Positions 57,475-64,000 of a stretch of 64,000 bases of DNA are shown one piece after another. The notes beneath the pieces were generated by a model. It saw only the letters and a list, made by a program, of their open reading frames with translations, did no database searches and was not told the origin of the DNA. A program made the position numbers and the translations under genes. The stretch is from Oopsacas minuta (taxonomy: Eukaryota; Porifera; Hexactinellida; Lyssacinosida; Leucopsacidae): positions 341,450 to 405,449 of the forward strand of contig JAKMXF010000313.1 of the NCBI GenBank assembly GCA_024704765.1. Direction: 5' to 3'. The first letter of the stretch is position 1. Each line of letters opens with the position of its first letter.

Positions 57475-58175
57475 TCACTTTAAAGTTTATATACTTTTAT
57501 TCTCAATAAGTAACTACAAAATACAAACTGAATGTACAATGGGTTCTCTAATAGTCCTTGTTCATACATAATCTCTTAATCGTTATTCACTTCAAATTCT
57601 GTAATTGTCCGCTTCGAGCCCCATTGCCACTGGTGGATATTTAGAGAGGACCCCCTGTATAGGGTATACATTTAAATCTGTATTGGGAAGTAAAGAGTAA
57701 AATCGTAATAGGTAATTACACTTATGTAGAGAGAGTTTGTGTAAGATTTGAATCTATTTGTATACAGGCTAGAGTTTTCTCTGATTAGTTCTGACTTCTG
57801 AGCCAACTTGATGTATGAATAATAACGATCAAATTGGTAAGAAAACTACTAATTAATTAATAGATGGAACGTCAAATAATAATAATATATTTTTCGCTCG
57901 TTTTGCTTTGTTCTTCTCTTCTCTATCTGTCGATTCATAGTTAAGGTTCATTACTACTATAAAGGTTTAAATAATTGATGATCAAATCAAAATTAAGTGA
58001 CCCGGAATTTTAGCGAATATTGTAATCAGGTTGACCCGGAGACCAGGCCCAAACCTGATATAAGTAATCCATTTGATTAATAGATGTACGTTAATATACA
58101 TTGTAATATCTCAGAATCAATCTTCAAAAAACAAGTTTAGCAATAATCAAGTAAGAAATCAAAATGTAATTTTGA
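57475..58175. other. Spacer between convergent laminin-like and aprataxin-like genes
   Basis: AT-rich. No further laminin exon could be recognised; candidate acceptors at about 57566 and 57768 lead only to short frames. Confidence 0.45.
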
Positions 58176-58733
58176 TTATTTAATATTACATTTAGAAATG
58201 TGTTCTTTCAGTTGTGGCATGTTAGAAGCCACTTTATGACACAAGTGACACTTTAGAGGAGTATGTAACAGATCTGAAAATTTGAATTTATCAAAATGAA
58301 CTTTTCCTTTTGACTCTAATTGTTTCAAAATCTCTTCGTTACTGACGAAATATTCTGTGTTAAAACTATTCCAATGTTTTTTGGTCTTTAGTCCAGCTCC
58401 TTGGAAGTCTGTACTGATCACATGCATGTGTAATTGCGGTACGCTGGGTATAGCATGGAATCCCATTTTATACTTCACTCCCTGGCAATCAACGCTTAAT
58501 AAAGATTGTATGAATTTATCTGCGAACAGTGCCATGTGTTTTAACAGTCCTATATGGGATGTATTCAAGTCAGTTATAGAATTTATAGTTTCTTTTGGCA
58601 ATGTGAGGTAATGATGTTTAGATTTAGGATATTTGTCTCTGATTATAACAACATGGTCATCTTGTTTCAGAATATTCTCAGGTTTGAACATATCAGTCAA
58701 GAGACTCGTAGACCAGTGACTCTTAGAGGCCAT
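58176..58733 (-). CDS. Aprataxin-like HIT/zinc-finger DNA repair protein
   Basis: A 185-aa single-exon frame with the aprataxin layout minus the FHA domain. Aprataxins remove AMP from abortive 5'-adenylated DNA ends. The HIT part starts WSTSLLTDMFKPENIL and includes IIRDKYPKSKHHYLTLPKE and KYKMGFHAIPSVPQLHMHVIS. In human aprataxin the active loop reads HVHLHV; here the first His is Gln100 while His102, the expected nucleophile, and His104 remain. DFQGAGLKTKKHWNSFNTEYF follows, then a C-terminal zinc finger with Cys162, Cys165, His178 and Cys182 (C2HC rather than C2H2). Fungal and some invertebrate aprataxins likewise lack FHA. Confidence 0.92.
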   Translation of the reverse strand: MASKSHWSTSLLTDMFKPENILKQDDHVVIIRDKYPKSKHHYLTLPKETINSITDLNTSHIGLLKHMALFADKFIQSLLSVDCQGVKYKMGFHAIPSVPQLHMHVISTDFQGAGLKTKKHWNSFNTEYFVSNEEILKQLESKGKVHFDKFKFSDLLHTPLKCHLCHKVASNMPQLKEHISKCNIK

Positions 58734-59630
58734 TCCTCGATTATACAGATATTAGTATGTTTGGCTGTGGTGTAGTCAGAGAAATGCAAAAAAATCTTGT
58801 GAATATTAATAATATAAATTATGAAACTACGAATTTCAACATTTATCAGTTCAGTAATCTAAATTGACCAAACTGTACTCAATACTGTACTCAATACTGT
58901 ACTGTACTCAATACTGTGACTGGCCGATCGGCCAAGTTAAAGCTCCTCAACAAAATTCCAATTACTTGTAGCGCACCTTAACCGATGTAACCAAAATGAT
59001 TCAGCGTCACAGTGGATACTTTTCTTATTGAGATAGAAAAAAATTCAGTGAGATCATTCGACCCATCAATCAATTAATATATATTGTTTCCATTAGCAAG
59101 TATAATTCAGCAATATTGATTCTTGATTTTATCGAATTAATTATCCAAAAATCATTTTCCCTAGCTACCAGCCTACCACACACAAATTCAGATAATGAGA
59201 CCATATTGTATCTAGGTAATAGTGAACAAGAAATTGAGGACTAATTGTTGATACAGTTCCGCAATTGTACCATGTGATATGACTAAGAGATTTGTCAAGT
59301 GAGATTACGGCTACAGAATAGAGGGATTAGTTGAAATTATGATAACATATCCCATGGGCACAACAAAGCTCATGAGTCAGGGTGGGGAAAGATGACGTCA
59401 TTCCCACCCGCCCTATACTTTTTGTATCACTGTGGAATGAAATCTGTGTGGGCACATGTCGACCCAAAATGGCCTAGTTGCACCTATGAGACATATCTTG
59501 CAATATAAGAGAATATTTGTATGCCTAAATAGGAATCGAGTTGTCCTGCATCTCTATATACAGATCCTACTTTCTAACGAGTCTGTAACCATTTAGAATA
59601 AGTACTGGAACTCGGCACAGTACCAAATAG
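58734..59630. other. Spacer upstream of aprataxin-like gene
   Basis: No gene. A triplicated ATACTGTACTCA motif lies at 58873-58918. Confidence 0.4.
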
Positions 59631-59639
59631 AATTAAATA

Positions 59640-60190
59640 ATAATGTAATGTTTGATTTATAATAATCCACTTCTTACACTCTTCTCTCCCTTCTCCAATT
59701 TTCCCAAAAGTGAGTCTAGGTTTGTTCTTCTTCCTGATCTGCTGCATGATAATATCGATATTAGCAGCTAGGTTAAGAGACGGAGCAACAGTCTGTAGAA
59801 TTATCTTGTTTGATATACGTAGTTACAATTACATGTGTATCCTGATTGATATTCATTAATATTTTACTCTTCAGACTAGACAGCTGCACGTAACAGTAAA
59901 TAAAGTTCGCCAATTGGTAGTCGTGTGGCCTAAGGGCTGAGGAATCCATGGAATTCAGATTATGAATACGGTCCTGCATCTGAAAATCCAAAATGTCTGC
60001 CTTACTAGACTTATCTCAACTATTGTCTCACTGGCAAGTGATTCGCTAAATTTGACTATTTCTAGTCTCATTGAGTCGCAGTGTTTCACTAGCTCTATAC
60101 TGCAGGTCTCAATACCAGTATAGTTTATTTTCATCTCATGCTTCTTGTAATGTGTAGCTAGATTGACATCCAGTTTCTCTGTATGCACTC
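59640..60190 (-). pseudogene. Fragment related to the NHL-like gene family
   Basis: In reverse, CTGCTAATATCGATATTATC and ATGCAGCAGATC match the 22965-23000 region of copy 1, giving AANIDIIMQQI, followed by FGKIGEG as in copy 1's FGKLDEG. Upstream frames (MHTEKLDVNLATHYKKHEMK, and SMDSSALRPHDYQLANFIYC) look like a B-box-flanking or coiled-coil part but are broken by stops. It is a decayed third copy covering only the 5' half. Confidence 0.45.
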
Positions 60191-60779
60191 ATCTATCTAC
60201 AGAAACGATATTGGATCTGTAAGTGTTACATAAGGAAGCCTCAACACTATTCTATTAATAAATGCAAATACTATAGCTTCATAATATTTATTAATCCAGT
60301 TGAAACTGTAACAACATTATTATGTACTATGGATACAGCCCTCTGGTTAGGACCAAAATGCTTAATCAGAATTCTACTTAAAAGTAATATCATTTAATGA
60401 ATTAACAAAGAAATCCATGTATGATGAACTTTGGTAACAACAACAAATTCCGCATATAACAACATGAAACCAAAGTCCCGAGTACTTCGTTATAACTAGA
60501 GCTTGTTGTACAGGAATACCTGCTTGGCCTTTAGGCAAAGAATGGATTTTAATATTGGCCCTTGCCGAAAGAATGGAAATCTTGTTTCTTGAATTATATT
60601 ATTTTAGTCTTAACACATATAAAAACGAGGTTTGTTCGTTGTAGGCGGTTGTCCGCTTCTCTTCTCGGAGTGTCCGTTTTGGGAGACTCCACTGTAATGC
60701 TAATGGGGAAAATACAAATTCAATACATATGATGGTAATAGAAAATATAGGAACTATTTAGAAAAACTGTAAAATCAAA

Positions 60780-60908
60780 TTGCTGATGTGTGTAGGGAAA
60801 ACCGCGAATAGTCGAGGGAATGTGTCGCGAACAACAAAACAAAACACAAAAATCATCTGCGAATAGTCGAAACCGTGAACGGCGAGGGCTGCTTTTATAT
60901 TACTGTAG
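60780..60908. mobile_element. Pogo/Tigger-like MITE fragment
   Basis: AACCGCGAATAGTCGAGGGA occurs at the left, and CCGTGAACGGCGAGGGCTGC near the right ends in ACTGTA. The reverse of the right end matches CAGGCAGCCCTCACCGTTCG at 18089, so the same family occurs twice. Confidence 0.5.
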
Positions 60909-61048
60909 TTGGCGTAGCTAAGATAACATATTACGAGCAAATGTACTCGTTATATCATTAAAGTTGAATATAAACAGTATCCATACTCATTTCAAATTTA
61001 CAATATCCATATATACATAATTAAAAATTGTTATTAAAAGAAAACCTG

Positions 61049-62587
61049 TCAATTATTGGACTTATAGCTACTACTGCCTCGTTTATCTATCTCACTCAAG
61101 AGCATATTAACTTCCTGAGTTAAGGTTAACACTTCATCCTCTCGTCCCTCCTTCTCAGCCTGAGAGAGATACCCTCTCAGCAGTCTCAGCTGTAAGATGT
61201 ACGGATCTTCTTCTACATCCTCTAGAGCTGTATTGTCAGTAGAGGAGGCTACCCATCCTGTGCTGAGCAGGTGAGACTGACTCCTTGGCTTACTTGGATT
61301 GGCTTCGAGAGATTTGTCTGATTGTCTGAATGATTTTGACATGACTCTCTCTTCCTCTCGCTTTTTGCGTATCTTAGCTATTTCAGCATCTGAGGGTACA
61401 TTAGGTAAACAAGCGATACGTTCTTGTAAGTATTTAACGGAAAAACTTCTCACTCCTTTGTGTAGTCTCAGCTGTCTGGGAGAATATTCGATCTCTTCAG
61501 CACCAGCGTCAGATCCACTGTTTACGGGTGTTTCTAATAAAGCCATTACTTTCTTACTCTTTATATCAATAGACTCGTACAATTGTAATATTGAGAATCT
61601 CATACGTTTAGCTTCATCACTGGTGTGTTCTATTTTCCCTTCAAATATTCCGCTAACCATACTTTCATACTTGGGAAGCATCACGTCTACTTCTCTCATC
61701 ATATCACATATGCTGGCGTAGAGGAGACTCAGTCTAGGCCTAGTGTGCACAGATTCAAGTCTCTGAATTCTCTTGTCTATAATAGCATTACATGAAGTAC
61801 ATAACCTCACAGCGTTATCCGACTTCCCATTCATTTCTCTTGCTTGCTCCTTCGCCTTCCTCAAAGCACCTTTACAAGCTTGTTCGTCTAGGCACTGCTT
61901 ATTCGTCTTCTCAAGGAGCATGGCTATCGGCATTGGTAGAAACATAGAACATCCACCACAAATCACAAAGCCACACAGCCTGCAATGGTGTTTGCTTGCC
62001 AATAATAACTTCTTAGAACAGATTGCGCAGTACTTGCCATCCTTATCTGACTGCCATTGAACAACCTCCATCTCCAACTTTCGCATCTTTTTCTCGGAAG
62101 GAGAACTGATCGTAGCTGTCTTCATACTCATCATCTTCCCCAACCGAATGAGTACTTTGTTTGTCTCTACCGTCAACTGGTCTACGTATTTATCCCTGAG
62201 AGGTCTATACAGGTTCATGAAACATCTCGAGCTGCCGATCTCCTGCGGCTCCCAGCAATAGTTGCTTATTCCACTAGGATTAGTGCTGGGTACACCTGCG
62301 GACGAAGAATCAATACTCATACTTGTGTTCTCTTCTTCTGTTGAATAATCTATGCTAGCTTTCAAAGATTTGCTTTGAGAGAAACTTGAACTGGAAGTGA
62401 ACTTCTCTCTAGCCTTTCCGATAAGTCCCTTCACAAAAGAAGGAGACTCTCTCTCCCGGAAAAGGGTTGTGAAACTTCTTTTCTGTGAGTGAACATCCTC
62501 GAAATGCTGCTGCAGACCTGTCATAGAGCCCTGGTCCTCCATACAGTGGGGACAAATGTACCCTTCCAAGCAAACCTCTTCTGCCAT
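61049..62587 (-). CDS. Rabenosyn-5-like FYVE endosomal protein
   Basis: A 512-aa single-exon frame matching rabenosyn-5 (RBSN/ZFYVE20), the Rab5 effector on early endosomes that acts with VPS45. An N-terminal C2H2 finger (Cys12, Cys15, His28, His33) is followed by a FYVE zinc domain at about 178-267. That domain contains WQSDKDGKYCAIC, the PI3P-binding basic motif KHHCRLCG and the closing RLCTSC. The C-terminal helical hairpin, PYILQLRLLRGYLSQAEKEG then DEVLTLTQEVNMLLSEID, corresponds to the Rab-binding region. Human rabenosyn-5 is 784 aa; the NPF motifs that recruit EHD1 are not found here, which explains much of the shorter length. Start MAEEVCLEGYICPHC is conserved in style. Confidence 0.92.
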   Translation of the reverse strand: MAEEVCLEGYICPHCMEDQGSMTGLQQHFEDVHSQKRSFTTLFRERESPSFVKGLIGKAREKFTSSSSFSQSKSLKASIDYSTEEENTSMSIDSSSAGVPSTNPSGISNYCWEPQEIGSSRCFMNLYRPLRDKYVDQLTVETNKVLIRLGKMMSMKTATISSPSEKKMRKLEMEVVQWQSDKDGKYCAICSKKLLLASKHHCRLCGFVICGGCSMFLPMPIAMLLEKTNKQCLDEQACKGALRKAKEQAREMNGKSDNAVRLCTSCNAIIDKRIQRLESVHTRPRLSLLYASICDMMREVDVMLPKYESMVSGIFEGKIEHTSDEAKRMRFSILQLYESIDIKSKKVMALLETPVNSGSDAGAEEIEYSPRQLRLHKGVRSFSVKYLQERIACLPNVPSDAEIAKIRKKREEERVMSKSFRQSDKSLEANPSKPRSQSHLLSTGWVASSTDNTALEDVEEDPYILQLRLLRGYLSQAEKEGREDEVLTLTQEVNMLLSEIDKRGSSSYKSNN

Positions 62588-64000
62588 TCTTTCAATAGAA
62601 CGAATGATACAGTCTATACTATTTTGCCTATTTCATTCTAAGACTAATATAATTGTAATTATGTATAGAATATTCTTAATTATCATCTACGAAATGCTAA
62701 GTATCCCATCAACATTCAAAATATCTGAAGTAACTGTAAAGGATAATTACATAACACTACCAAAGGGAAGGGAGGGGGTATACAAGTGTGACAGCCCCAT
62801 TATTTTTGTATTACAAAATGTCAAAAAGAGTGACACAGTGAGGGGGAGGGATCAAAATTTAGGAAGTTTTGCGGTACGTAACGTTTGAACGGGTCCAAAT
62901 ATAATTCTCAATTGGGAGTGGAAACGTAGAAATGTAGATTAGATTCAATTTGCTTATTCGAATATGTATTCCGAATGAATCTGAATTCAATAGGTAACGT
63001 AATATATTAAAAGGATAAAATTATGATAACGATAGTGAAAGACGCTTACCGTATTTCCCTTAGAGCCGAGCGTCGTGTTCAAATTTCACATCAACACGAC
63101 ACGAAAGACAGAAAGTAAAACACGAACAAGACACGAACACAAATAAACTTGTCCTCTCCGTAAAATAGGTAGATCACTAAGATCAGTCAACACTGAACGC
63201 CATTACTACATAATTACTTGTTTTATGAACTAAATTTGGGTTTCTCTAATTCACGGAACGGATGACATTTCACATCGATGGTAATCAATATGTTAAATTA
63301 CTTAGTATCCATTCAAACAACAATATTCAAGTTATTTCGCCTATAAATATTCCATCTCTAATTTTCGATCTCCTTATCTTGGCTAGAGGGAGGTACTTAT
63401 CCATCCGAAAGGTGGTCCGGATAAAATTCACGATTAGAATGATAAAAGTTATTTATTGGTATTATTAGATATTTTATTGATTTCGCTACAAAATAGAGAA
63501 AATTGATTACCACTAGAGGTTGCAACGGGCCAACCGAGCCCGGCCCGACACGAGGCACACAGGCCCGAAGCATACCTAAAATATAGTTTAGAATATTTTT
63601 TAATTTGAATGAAAAATTGATTTAACCAAATCTTAAAGTCAGAAATTGTGATTGAATACAAATGATGATTGTAATTAAATGTTAGGAAATAAGCCAAATT
63701 ATTTCAAAAATTTTATAGCCGGTTTATTCGGAACCCTCAAGTATCGGCCATAATCCCGGCCCTACCCGAGGCCATAAACCCAAACTAGGCTCGTGCCCGG
63801 GTTTGCGACCTTTAAATACCACCAACGTGGAAAGTCGAAACAAATGCTTGACAACTGTCATGTAACAATATTTTGTGATTTACAAAGCCAAATGCAATAA
63901 ACAACAAATTTGAAATTTTTCAAGAAAAATTTGTCTGTTCCTTTCCGTGAATTAGGGATGTCTCTAATTTTACATGATATAATTAATTGTACAAACTCCA
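62588..64000. other. Right-hand spacer
   Basis: No gene recognised. GC-rich patches such as GGGCCAACCGAGCCCGGCCC (63526) and GGCTCGTGCCCGGG (63788) face each other in inverted orientation, with CGGCCC and CGAGGC repeated. They may be worn termini of an element about 280 bp long. Confidence 0.45.

Noticed and set aside
62556-62888. 110-codon frame upstream of rabenosyn as a divergent small gene
   Set aside because: It overlaps the rabenosyn start codon region antisense and has no recognisable domain; the distal half is repeat-like.

Overview
The window is AT-rich nuclear DNA of an invertebrate animal. The support is a spliced laminin-type gene (laminin N-terminal domain followed by laminin EGF modules), a SAFB-type SAP/RRM protein, casein kinase 1 gamma and rabenosyn-5, together with GT-AG introns and many animal-type DNA transposons. 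Host genes have few introns: nine of the eleven recognised genes read as single open frames (SAFB-like 1070 aa, ATAD5-like 959 aa, CK1 gamma 415 aa, FBPase 338 aa, actin-like 377 aa and others). CCT4 has one visible intron and the laminin-like gene four, two of them about 60 bp. An early-branching, intron-poor animal such as a sponge would fit, but the species cannot be fixed from sequence alone.

Layout. 1-2.7 kb: a near-perfect inverted repeat of a MULE transposase fragment, abutting a second, frameshifted MULE with a FLYWCH zinc finger. 2.7-11 kb: no host gene recognised; several hAT-type miniature elements, two with perfect 8-bp target duplications. 11.2-14.4 kb: SAFB-like gene. 14.4-21.4 kb: piggyBac remnant, foldback element, and a Helitron-like element with a nested hAT MITE. 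21.4-22 kb: GINS2. 22.7-26 kb: two decayed copies of one NHL-like gene, the second split by another Helitron-like element. 28.6-35.8 kb: ATAD5/Elg1-like, CK1 gamma, FBPase. 36-39.4 kb: foldback element, hAT transposase pseudogene and a Helitron-like 3' end. 39.5-40.6 kb: a divergent actin. 40.7-42.2 kb: an inverted-repeat element. 42.5-44.3 kb: a decayed RAG1-like/Transib transposase. 45.5-50.3 kb: CCT4 and a COP1-like WD40 gene. 52.8-57.5 kb: laminin-like gene. 58.2-62.6 kb, minus strand: aprataxin-like and rabenosyn-5-like genes.

The host genes are unrelated single-copy housekeeping genes with their own promoters; there is no operon logic. GINS2, the ATAD5-like clamp unloader and the aprataxin-like protein share a DNA replication/repair theme, but they are far apart and this may be chance. 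The most interesting objects are the RAG1-like relic, which keeps most of the RAG1 core in order but has lost the second catalytic Asp and a zinc-site Cys; the actin with a changed phosphate-binding loop; and the layered Helitron-like/hAT insertions whose order can be read from their junctions.
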